From positions 1 to 8,386 of the forward strand of contig JAISBG010000334.1 in NCBI GenBank assembly GCA_031266315.1: a stretch of 8,386 nucleotides of DNA. The letters are read 5' to 3'. The notes beneath the pieces were generated by a model. It was not told where the DNA came from, searched no databases, and worked only from the letters and a program-made list of their open reading frames with translations. Origin of the DNA: Planctomycetaceae bacterium (GTDB lineage Bacteria; Planctomycetota; Planctomycetia; Pirellulales; Thermoguttaceae). The first letter of the stretch is position 1. Every line of letters starts with the position of its first letter. Shown here piece by piece: positions 1-6,207 of the stretch. The translations under genes and the position numbers were made by a program.

Positions 1-1
1 T

Positions 2-763
2 TATGCGGTTCGTGAATTTTACAAATATTGCGAACACCACGCGGCTCGGCGTTGTCATGCCATGATTTCTGTTGCGGATGCGATGACCGATTTGATGGTT
101 GCGGGAAAGGTCGCGCCCAAAGAGAAATTCGTTACGGTGTACAGCGGAATGGAAACGGAACCATTTCTCGAATCGGAAAAATTCCGCATTTCAGTACGGA
201 AACATTTCGGGTTTTCAGAAAATCATCTTGTGATCGGCAAGATTGCACGTCTGTTTCGTCTTAAAGGACACGAATTTATTATTGCCGCTGCAAGGTCTAT
301 TATTGAACGGATTCCTCATGTCCGGTTTTTTTTTGTCGGCAACGGTATTTTGACGGAATATTATCGTCACGAAATAGACCGGTTGGGACTTGCGGATTAT
401 TTTATTTTCGCCGGACTTGTTCCACCGGAACAAATTCCGGCGATGATTTCTGCAATGGATATTGTTGTCCATACGAGTCTTCGTGAAGGTTTGGCGCGGG
501 TTTTACCTCAGGCTCTTCTGGCGGGCAAACCTGTTATCAGTTATGATATTGACGGAGCGAAAGAAGTTGTTTTAGACGGCAAAACGGGATTCCTTCTCCC
601 GCCTCAATCGGTTACGGAATTAACCGATGCGGTTGTTCGGTTAGCCGAAAACCCGATACTCCGTAACGAAATGGGACAAACCGGTCGTCAACTATTTTCG
701 CAACAATTTGATCATCATTATATGACGCAACAAATCAGACAACTTTATTTGAAATGGTGGTGA
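2..763 (+). CDS. Glycosyltransferase family 4 (5'-truncated by window edge)
   Basis: This is the C-terminal part of a GT-B fold glycosyltransferase that would move a sugar from an activated donor to an acceptor such as a lipid-linked or surface glycan, probably at the inner face of the cytoplasmic membrane. The frame is open from base 2, giving 253 visible residues; the acceptor-binding N-terminal domain lies outside. Counting from the Met at base 62, the inter-domain segment (ISVADAMTDLMV, then VYSGME at 26-31) leads into the donor-binding domain, with IGKIARLFRLKGHEF at 58-72, a VGNG turn at 92-95 and EGLARVLPQALLAGKP at 142-157. That last stretch is the GT4 nucleotide-sugar motif, with Gln at the second usual Glu position, followed by the typical DGAKEVV and GKTGFLLPP segments. 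The stop is one base before the mfd ATG, so the two genes are probably co-transcribed and coupled. The specific sugar cannot be told from sequence. Confidence 0.88.
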   Translation, partial: YAVREFYKYCEHHAARRCHAMISVADAMTDLMVAGKVAPKEKFVTVYSGMETEPFLESEKFRISVRKHFGFSENHLVIGKIARLFRLKGHEFIIAAARSIIERIPHVRFFFVGNGILTEYYRHEIDRLGLADYFIFAGLVPPEQIPAMISAMDIVVHTSLREGLARVLPQALLAGKPVISYDIDGAKEVVLDGKTGFLLPPQSVTELTDAVVRLAENPILRNEMGQTGRQLFSQQFDHHYMTQQIRQLYLKWW

Positions 764-764
764 T

Positions 765-1589
765 ATGTTTGGAACTGTTCCTCCGTTTTTCCAACATCTT
801 TTGGATTATGCGCCGTTTTCGGAAGCCGTTTCCAAACTTTGGTCGGGAAAGTCAATTTCTGTGGACGGAGTTCACGGCGGAGCCTGCGCTCTTGCTGCTG
901 TTGCGATTCGGCAAAACGGAAATAGACCGATTCTGATTCTCACCGCCGCAGCAGAACAAGCCGAGCAAATCACGGATGATCTTGAACTGTTTCTGCCAGC
1001 CGTCCCCACTTTGTTGTTTCCGGCGTTGGAACATCGAACATTGGTTCACGAAACAGAAAATAATATTTTCGCTTTGGCAGACGATTTATTCGGTCAACGG
1101 ATTCAGGTTTTGAAACAATTATTGGAGAGTTTCTGTTCACAAATGATTATTGTTGTACCAATTTTGTCGTTGTTACAACAAGTTCCGTCAAAAGAACTTC
1201 TTACGGAGCGTACACAAATCCTTCAGGTTGGCAATCAGATTGATCCTGTCCGGTTGCGTCAATTTCTTATTGAAAGCGGTTATCACAACACGCCGGCGGT
1301 TGATTTACCGGGGGAGTTTGCGGTTCGCGGTTCGATTTTTGATCTTTTTGCTCCTGATTGGAAGCAACCGGTTCGTGTTGAGTTTTTCGATGAAGAAATC
1401 GAATCAATTCGCCGTTTTGATCTTGTTACGCAGCGGTCGCTTGAAAATGTGAACAAAATTGATTTGACCCGATTATTACCCGACGAAGCGATTGGAGCGT
1501 CGTTGCTTGACTATTTACCGCCGGCTTCGCCAATCATTCTCGTCGAACCACGCGAAATCCAACTTGAAGCACAACGACTTTATGGATAA
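765..1589 (+). CDS. mfd: Truncated transcription-repair coupling factor Mfd (N-terminal 274 residues only)
   Basis: The product matches the UvrB-like N-terminal module of Mfd, the ATP-driven translocase that removes stalled RNA polymerase from damaged DNA and recruits UvrA. Visible Mfd hallmarks are the early DDLELFLPAVPTLLFPALEH block (71-90), GEFAVRGSIFDLF (183-195), FFDEEIESIRRFD (207-219) and TQRSLENVNKIDL (222-234). These align with E. coli Mfd GEYATRGALLDLF, FFDDEIDSLRVFD and SQRTLEEVEAINL. A complete Mfd exceeds 1000 residues. Here the RNA-polymerase-interacting domain, both helicase domains and the C-terminal domain are absent, and none of them appears later in the window in any frame. 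The final codons TAT-GGA-TAA lie in the left arm of repeat E0, so the stop is supplied by the repeat. The retained part has no internal stop or frameshift, which argues for a recent break, a retained function or an assembly mis-join. A lone fragment could not move along DNA. The ATG is one base after the glycosyltransferase stop. Confidence 0.85.
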   Translation: MFGTVPPFFQHLLDYAPFSEAVSKLWSGKSISVDGVHGGACALAAVAIRQNGNRPILILTAAAEQAEQITDDLELFLPAVPTLLFPALEHRTLVHETENNIFALADDLFGQRIQVLKQLLESFCSQMIIVVPILSLLQQVPSKELLTERTQILQVGNQIDPVRLRQFLIESGYHNTPAVDLPGEFAVRGSIFDLFAPDWKQPVRVEFFDEEIESIRRFDLVTQRSLENVNKIDLTRLLPDEAIGASLLDYLPPASPIILVEPREIQLEAQRLYG

Positions 1590-1687
1590 AATTCAAGAGG
1601 TTGGGCTATTCATCAAAAACTTTTCGCTGAAAGGTTGCCTACCTATTGAATTTATCCATAGAGATGAAAATTCCATTGAATAATTAC
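1581..1687 (-). repeat. Dispersed element copy E0 (divergent, inverted) at the mfd/MFS junction
   Basis: Read on the minus strand, this begins with the 5' box at 1687-1668 (GTAATTATTCAATGGAATTT), very close to the boxes of E1 (4811-4830) and E2 (7152-7171). It continues through AGGTAGGCAACCTTTC (complement of 1629-1644), the same left hairpin arm as in E2. The opposite arm is degenerate (GAAAAGTTTTTG), and neither the GTCGGC/GCCGAC hairpin nor the 3' box is recognisable. Specific to this copy, TATGGATAAAATTCAA (1581-1596) and TTGAATTTATCCATA (1646-1660) are inverted repeats differing by one base, enclosing a roughly 80-nt imperfect palindrome. The element supplies the stop codon of the mfd fragment and ends ten bases before the chosen MFS start. 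Confidence 0.7.
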
Positions 1688-1696
1688 AAAAATTTT

Positions 1697-2941
1697 ATGC
1701 CGAAAGAACCATCACGATTTTACCGTTGGGAATTACTTTTCCTGCTTTTTTGTGCTTATTTTCTGCATCAGGCGGATCGGGCGATTTTCGGTGTTTTGCT
1801 TCCGTCCATTAAGTCGGAACTCGGTTTAAGTGATACACAACTCGGATTGACCGCATCGGTTCTCTTTTTAGTTCTTGCCGTCATGGTTCCGGTTGCCGGT
1901 TTTCTCGGTGACCGTTGGAGCAAGAAAAAGATTATTACCGGCAGTCTGATTTTCTGGAGTGTTGCAACAATGTTGACCGGTTTCGCACGCGGACTTGGAG
2001 GTTTAATCCTTTTTCGTAGCGTTGCAACCGGCGGCGGTGAATCATTTTACGGTCCCGCTTCCACTGCACTCATTGCGGCTTATCATGAGAAAACCCGTGC
2101 GATTGCCTTGTCGATTCATCAGGCGTCGCTTTACATCGGAATTATGTGCAGTGGTTTTCTTGCCGGTTATGTTGCCGAATTATTCGGTTGGCGTTTTGCG
2201 TTTTATCTTTTCGGTAGTTTCGGAATTTTGCTCGGTTTTATTCTTATTTTTCGGTTGCGCGACGCTCCACAAATCGGTACGATAAATGAAAAAACAATTT
2301 CGCCGTTTCAGGCGGTACTCATTCTGATTCGTATTCCGACGGTGTTACTTTTAACGGTTGGTTTCACGGCGATTGTGTTTGTCAACAATGCTTATTTGAC
2401 TTGGATGCCGACTTTTATCAAGGAAAAATTCGCTTTGACACAAATAGAATCCGGCGGATACGCAATGTTTTATCATCATCTTGCGGCGTTGATTGGAGTT
2501 CTTGCCGGAGGTTTGTTTGCCGACATGATGGTGTTACGTTTTCCGCGTTTTCGGATTTTGTTACAATCCGTAACAATGCTGCTGGGAACTCCGTTAATTT
2601 TTATGATAGGAAACGTTCACTCGCTTGCCTCGCTATGGATAACGATTTTCCTTTTCGGCGGTATGCGCGGTCTTTACGAATCAAATACTCACGCTGCTAT
2701 GTTTGATGTGATACCTTTGTCGTTACGTTCAACAGTTGTCGGACTGATGATTATGACGGCATTTTTGTTCGGTTCATTTTCACCGTTGTTACTCGGCTGG
2801 CTGGGTGATATTTACGGTACGGAAAAAGGGTTGGCGTTTGGATTTCAGATTCTTTCGTTTACATGGCTTCTGGGCGGATGTTGTGTATTTAGTAGTTTTT
2901 TTATAACATTTAATAAAGATCAACAAAAATATAAACCATGA
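1697..2941 (+). CDS. Major facilitator superfamily transporter
   Basis: This is a 414-residue inner-membrane secondary transporter of the MFS fold, about the usual family length, with roughly twelve hydrophobic segments along the whole chain. The first segment follows RFYRWELLFLLFCAYFL and carries the Asp-Arg pair at 27-28. Motif A between segments 2 and 3 reads GFLGDRWSKKK (68-78), and FRSVATGGGESFYGP (106-120) is the conserved segment 4 region. The overall pattern recalls spinster-like or sugar-phosphate-type MFS proteins, but the substrate cannot be read from sequence. Three in-frame starts exist: TTG 1646, ATG 1664 and ATG 1697. The first two lie inside repeat E0, whose 5' box occupies 1668-1687, so their residues would be repeat-derived; 1697 gives MPKEPSRFYRWE and is preferred. 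No Shine-Dalgarno sequence is seen for any of them. The stop overlaps the next gene's ATG by four bases (ATGA), implying an operon and a shared task with the GckR/MurQ-like protein. Confidence 0.88.
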   Translation: MPKEPSRFYRWELLFLLFCAYFLHQADRAIFGVLLPSIKSELGLSDTQLGLTASVLFLVLAVMVPVAGFLGDRWSKKKIITGSLIFWSVATMLTGFARGLGGLILFRSVATGGGESFYGPASTALIAAYHEKTRAIALSIHQASLYIGIMCSGFLAGYVAELFGWRFAFYLFGSFGILLGFILIFRLRDAPQIGTINEKTISPFQAVLILIRIPTVLLLTVGFTAIVFVNNAYLTWMPTFIKEKFALTQIESGGYAMFYHHLAALIGVLAGGLFADMMVLRFPRFRILLQSVTMLLGTPLIFMIGNVHSLASLWITIFLFGGMRGLYESNTHAAMFDVIPLSLRSTVVGLMIMTAFLFGSFSPLLLGWLGDIYGTEKGLAFGFQILSFTWLLGGCCVFSSFFITFNKDQQKYKP

Positions 2942-4794
2942 CTAAACCTTCCTATCAACAAGACGCGGAACATTTTTTGTTACACGAGACGCAATTCCAT
3001 CTTGGTATGATGTTGACCGAACAACCGCATCCGAAAACATGCGGACTTTCCGACAAACTTGCCGAAGATACGGTTGCCGGTCTTGCCATGCTTCTTTCTG
3101 TTGACGACGACTTGCCGCCGGTTGCAAAGAAAACACTCGAATCAATTCCATTTCAAAAATTACGCAACGATATTTTGGCAACACTGGAATCAGGTAACCG
3201 TATTTTTTTCAGCGGTTGCGGCGCAACAGGACGGCTTGCAATTCTTTTGGACGCCGCCCACCGAAAATTTTGTGCTAAAAATTCACAACGTTTTCCTGAA
3301 CACCGGAAATATTTTGAAACACTTTCTGAACAAACTTTTTCGGTAATGACCGGCGGAGATTTCGCATTGATTCGTTCTGTAGAATCTTTTGAAGATTATA
3401 TTGTGTTCGGAAAACGTCAATTATTTGACGCTGGTATTAAAGCGGGCGATTGCCTTATTGCCGTCAGTGAAGGCGGTGAAACTTCTTCCGTGATCGGAAC
3501 AATTCATGCGGCATTGGAAACGGGACTTCAAACACATTTTTTGTTCAACAATCCTTCCGATCTTCTCGTTCAAAAAATCGAACGTTCCCGAACCGTGATT
3601 GAAAATTCCCGTGTCAATATTGTGAATCTTGCCACTGGAGCGATGGCGATTGCCGGCTCAACACGAATGCAGGCAACAACAATTGAAATGTTAATTATTG
3701 GGCTTGCTTTTGAGTCTGCTCTTGCCGAACATCTCCGAAAAACACTTCCGCCTAATATCGTGCAAAAAATAGGTAACTTTCCGCAAACGCCGTTTGAAGG
3801 GTTGGAACGATTCGAGTGTTTGCTTCGGCAACTGCGGCAGCAGGACAATCTCAAAACTCTTGCCGGAGTAACAGATTTCGAATATTCCATTTATCATGCA
3901 CATGGTCTTATTACTTATTTTTCGGACGAATATTCAATTGATATTTTCACGGACACAACGGAACGGTCGCCGACTTTCAAGATTCCTCCTTTCCGTTCGA
4001 TATTCGAAAAAGACGCACCGGCATCTTGGGCTTTCGTTAAAGACCCGCTAAGAACAACACCGGAAGCATGGAAACATTTATTGGGACATGTGCCGTGTTG
4101 TCTTGCGTGGAAATCGGACGATTACCGAAACATGAATGTTGCGGAAAATATTATCGCCAATCCGCCGGAAATCGGTATTGATATTTTGTCCGCTTATAAA
4201 ATCGGCAACGAAAAAGATTCATCACGATTCGCGGTTTCACCCAATGCGGCTGTTGCTTTTTTGGTTGGTCAAAACGAAGTCGGACATCTTGCGGGAACTG
4301 ACCAATGGTTTCAGGCGTTCTGGAACACCGGCAAGTGTTTCGAAAAACAGGCTGCTTTGGCGATTGGTTCCAATCGTCCGGATTCTGTTACAGCGTTATG
4401 GAACGGCGGTCTTTTTTTCATTGAAACCGATTTGCCGGAAAGTCCGCTTGATCTTTTTTCCCATTTGGCGGCAAAACTTGTTTTGAATAATATTTCAACA
4501 GCAACAATGGGCAAACTAGGTCGTTTGACCAGTAATTGGATGGCTCATGTTGATGCAACAAATAAAAAATTGATTGACCGTAGTATTCGTTTGGTTGCAG
4601 AATTAACCGGTTTCGATTACGATATTTCTTGTCTGGCTATTTTCAAAACACTTCACGAAATACGTTCATGGTCGGAAGACCGCCGAAAAACCGTTTCACC
4701 GGTTGCTTACACTATTGAGCAAATTAAAAAAGGCGGCTACCACACGATTACCGACGCGCACAAACTCCCGCCAACGCTTTATGCAGAAAACTGA
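2938..4794 (+). CDS. Double-SIS protein, glucokinase regulator (GckR)/MurQ-like
   Basis: This 618-residue cytoplasmic protein has the length and order of mammalian GckR (about 625). An N-terminal MurQ-like SIS domain comes first, then a second SIS-like half, then a MurQ/GckR helical end. Visible blocks are the phosphosugar loop SGCGATGR (92-99), AVSEGGETSS (175-184), AGSTRMQATTIEM (239-251) and the C-terminal KLVLNNIST (513-521) plus TSNWMAHVDATNKKLIDR (531-548). These last parallel MurQ KLVLNMLST and ATNEKLHVR, and GckR KWVLNTVST. MurQ is the N-acetylmuramic acid 6-phosphate etherase. Its catalytic Glu after the first loop (E. coli Glu83) is Ala107 or His108 here, while the Glu of the VEGAED motif is kept (Glu152). 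Loss of the first Glu argues against etherase activity and for phosphosugar binding or regulation, as in GckR. The ATGA overlap with the MFS gene suggests a coupled transport and sensing or processing pair. The actual ligand is unknown, and a sugar isomerase role remains possible. Confidence 0.82.
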   Translation: MTKPSYQQDAEHFLLHETQFHLGMMLTEQPHPKTCGLSDKLAEDTVAGLAMLLSVDDDLPPVAKKTLESIPFQKLRNDILATLESGNRIFFSGCGATGRLAILLDAAHRKFCAKNSQRFPEHRKYFETLSEQTFSVMTGGDFALIRSVESFEDYIVFGKRQLFDAGIKAGDCLIAVSEGGETSSVIGTIHAALETGLQTHFLFNNPSDLLVQKIERSRTVIENSRVNIVNLATGAMAIAGSTRMQATTIEMLIIGLAFESALAEHLRKTLPPNIVQKIGNFPQTPFEGLERFECLLRQLRQQDNLKTLAGVTDFEYSIYHAHGLITYFSDEYSIDIFTDTTERSPTFKIPPFRSIFEKDAPASWAFVKDPLRTTPEAWKHLLGHVPCCLAWKSDDYRNMNVAENIIANPPEIGIDILSAYKIGNEKDSSRFAVSPNAAVAFLVGQNEVGHLAGTDQWFQAFWNTGKCFEKQAALAIGSNRPDSVTALWNGGLFFIETDLPESPLDLFSHLAAKLVLNNISTATMGKLGRLTSNWMAHVDATNKKLIDRSIRLVAELTGFDYDISCLAIFKTLHEIRSWSEDRRKTVSPVAYTIEQIKKGGYHTITDAHKLPPTLYAEN

Positions 4795-4810
4795 AAATCA
4801 TAGATATTTT

Positions 4811-4939
4811 GTAATTATTCAGAGGAATTTTTGTTAAAAATTTATAAAGGTAGGCAAACACAAGGTAAAAAATATAAGGTGGGCGACCTTTCGCTGAAAG
4901 GTCGCGTCGGCGTCAGCCGACAGTGAATTAGATTAACAA
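4811..4939 (+). repeat. Dispersed modular element copy E1
   Basis: This is a full-looking copy of the approx. 130-bp non-coding element. The parts in order are the 5' box GTAATTATTCAGAGGAATTT (4811-4830) and three AAGGT starts at 4847, 4862 and 4876, giving an iteron-like 14-15 nt spacing. Next is hairpin 1, GCGACCTTTC (4883-4892), loop GCT, GAAAGGTCGC (4896-4905). Hairpin 2 is GTCGGC (4906-4911), loop GTCA, GCCGAC (4916-4921). The 3' box is GTGAATTAGATTAACAA (4923-4939). The two hairpins are directly adjacent. No U-tract follows, so it is not a standard intrinsic terminator, although it lies 16 bases after the GckR-like stop and could protect the mRNA end. Confidence 0.8.
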
Positions 4940-5076
4940 TGGTAAATTGTGTTATCTTCCGTTTTGGAATCGGATTATCGCCATAAATGTACTGTGTTAG
5001 TCATAAAATTGGATTTTTATAACTAGTAGCAGCCAAGTATCGACACTTGCTGGTACTTGGCTGGTAATTATTAACA
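4940..5076. other. Gene-free stretch upstream of the Rpn nuclease
   Basis: No credible coding sequence is seen on either strand. The stretch contains a TATAAC (5018-5023) that could act as a -10, but no good -35 sits at a suitable distance, so no promoter is called. Downstream is the hairpin listed separately at 5030-5063. The Rpn start codon at 5077 is preceded by AATTATTAACA, without a Shine-Dalgarno sequence. Confidence 0.5.
5030..5063 (+). promoter_or_regulatory. Hairpin just upstream of the Rpn gene
   Basis: CAGCCAAGTA (5030-5039) and TACTTGGCTG (5054-5063) are perfect 10-bp inverted repeats around a 14-nt loop. The right part also holds an adjacent direct repeat, ACTTGCTGGT (5045-5054) and ACTTGGCTGGT (5055-5065). 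The structure ends 13 bases before the start codon and has no U-tract. It could be a protein-binding site, an mRNA structure limiting translation of the nuclease, or the end of a mobile unit. The inverted repeat is seen directly; its role is unknown. Confidence 0.5.
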
Positions 5077-6153
5077 ATGTCAACAACTAAAATGAAACAG
5101 AAAGCAACAAAAACAGAAAACATTGATTCACAACGGTTGTCTGGACAACCGAATAATCCTCATGATCGGTTTGCTCGCAAGACATTGGGAAACCTGTTGT
5201 ATGTTGGTAATTTTTTATTACATTACGCTGATCCAATTGTTGTTCAAAATATTGATTTGGACAACTTGACGGCGGCACCGACTCATCAATTGAGTGAAAC
5301 TCTCAAAGAAGTGATTTCGGACGTTTCGTTTGCTGCTCATTTACACGATAACAAATTCGGTTCGGATGTCTTACTGTTTTTGGAACATAAATCCAAACCA
5401 AGCCGTTTAGTACCGCTTCAATTGGGAACACAATGTTTTTTGGTTTTATACTTTAAGTGGACGGAAACGGGTTATTCCGAAAATTACGTTCCGTCTATTC
5501 CTTTGATGATTCTCGTGTATAATGGAGAAGAAGATATTGACGAAGAGATGTTTCTTCAGGATATTTTTCCGGAAATGAAGGACTATCTTCGCCAATACGT
5601 ACCGCAATTTCGGGTTGTGGTGATTAACCTGAAACGGTTTAATTACGATAATCTGCCCGGCGAACCCGAAATCCAAGCGATTGTCGAGTCCTTCAAACGG
5701 GCAACCGATGGAACTTTCGGCAGCCATTTGAGCGGAATTTTGGAACGGGTTAAATCTGCCAAGTTGGGTAAACAACAAACGTTGGATTTAACCACTAATA
5801 TCGTCCGGTATTGCACTTGGATTAGTGCACTTACTGAAGAACAGTTAACTCAATCCATTACACAAGTTTATGACGGAACGGAGGGTCTTGAAATGGTAAC
5901 TAATGTTAAAAAAGGATTTATTCAGGAAGCAATTGAAATCGGTGAAAAACGCGGTGAAAAACGTGGTGAAAAACGCGGTAAATTAAGTGGCAAGATTGAG
6001 GCAATTCAGGATATCCTGAGCGATAGATTCGGGCGAGTTCCCAAAGATATCATCAATTCCTTAAAGAAGCGAAAAGACGTGATTGCATTGAAGTCTCTGG
6101 TTATTCATGCGTCGAATTGTTCGTCGTTGGACGATTTCGCCGCTGACCTGTAA
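5077..6153 (+). CDS. Rpn-family recombination-promoting nuclease / putative transposase (PD-(D/E)XK)
   Basis: This 358-residue protein matches the Rpn (PF04754-like, 'Transposase_31') family. Its E. coli members are DNA endonucleases that raise RecA-independent recombination, and other members are linked to phage defence. Family marks are the N-terminal NNPHDRFARKTLGN (26-39) and the PD-(D/E)XK core: Asp82 in SDVSF, Glu103-His-Lys105 in LLFLEHKSKP and Gln115. A conserved PLMILVYNGEE (142-152) follows. The C-terminal part contains three GEKR units (289-300) encoded by a near-identical 12-bp tandem repeat, probably a charged helix, then a short helical tail (IQDILSDRFGRVPKDIINSLKK region). Proteins of this family often occur as several paralogues per genome. 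The gene is preceded by repeat E1 and a hairpin, and is separated by only 54 bases from the prenyltransferase. All expected catalytic residues are present, so it is probably active. Whether it acts as defence, recombination factor or selfish element cannot be told. The ATG at 5077 is chosen because the family N-terminus follows shortly after. Confidence 0.88.
   Translation: MSTTKMKQKATKTENIDSQRLSGQPNNPHDRFARKTLGNLLYVGNFLLHYADPIVVQNIDLDNLTAAPTHQLSETLKEVISDVSFAAHLHDNKFGSDVLLFLEHKSKPSRLVPLQLGTQCFLVLYFKWTETGYSENYVPSIPLMILVYNGEEDIDEEMFLQDIFPEMKDYLRQYVPQFRVVVINLKRFNYDNLPGEPEIQAIVESFKRATDGTFGSHLSGILERVKSAKLGKQQTLDLTTNIVRYCTWISALTEEQLTQSITQVYDGTEGLEMVTNVKKGFIQEAIEIGEKRGEKRGEKRGKLSGKIEAIQDILSDRFGRVPKDIINSLKKRKDVIALKSLVIHASNCSSLDDFAADL
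5941..5976 (+). repeat. 12-bp tandem repeat coding GEKR x3
   Basis: Three consecutive units of GGTGAAAAACGC (the middle one ends in T) code for Gly-Glu-Lys-Arg three times, and a partial fourth (GGTAAATTA) follows. The in-frame, almost identical units point to recent slippage expansion. The copy number probably varies between paralogues and strains. Confidence 0.85.
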
Positions 6154-6167
6154 GAAGAATAGTTACA

Positions 6168-6173
6168 TATAAT
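6168..6173 (+). promoter_or_regulatory. Possible -10 box for the prenyltransferase
   Basis: A perfect TATAAT lies 35 bases before the TTG start, in the short gap after the nuclease gene. The only -35-like sequence is CTGACC (6143-6148), with a 19-bp spacer, which is weak. A tandem TAATCAA pair (6170-6183) overlaps it. The box would allow separate expression of the prenyltransferase. Confidence 0.3.
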
Positions 6174-6207
6174 CAATAATCAATATAACCGATGTGAGAT
6201 TCGTGAT

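Noticed and set aside
1590..1700. Frameshifted continuation of Mfd after the stop
   Set aside because: None of the three forward frames after 1589 shows Mfd-like residues; the sequence is repeat and then the MFS N-terminus.
3570..3890. Antisense ORF opposite the GckR-like gene
   Set aside because: Cys/Arg/Ser-rich shadow translation without family motifs, within a well-supported coding region.
4883..4921. Hairpins of the element as an intrinsic terminator
   Set aside because: Stems are strong but no run of T follows in E1, E2 or E3 in either orientation; other roles at the transcript end remain possible.
4996..5023. Promoter for the Rpn gene with TATAAC
   Set aside because: No -35 hexamer with acceptable match and spacing was found, so it is only mentioned in the region note.
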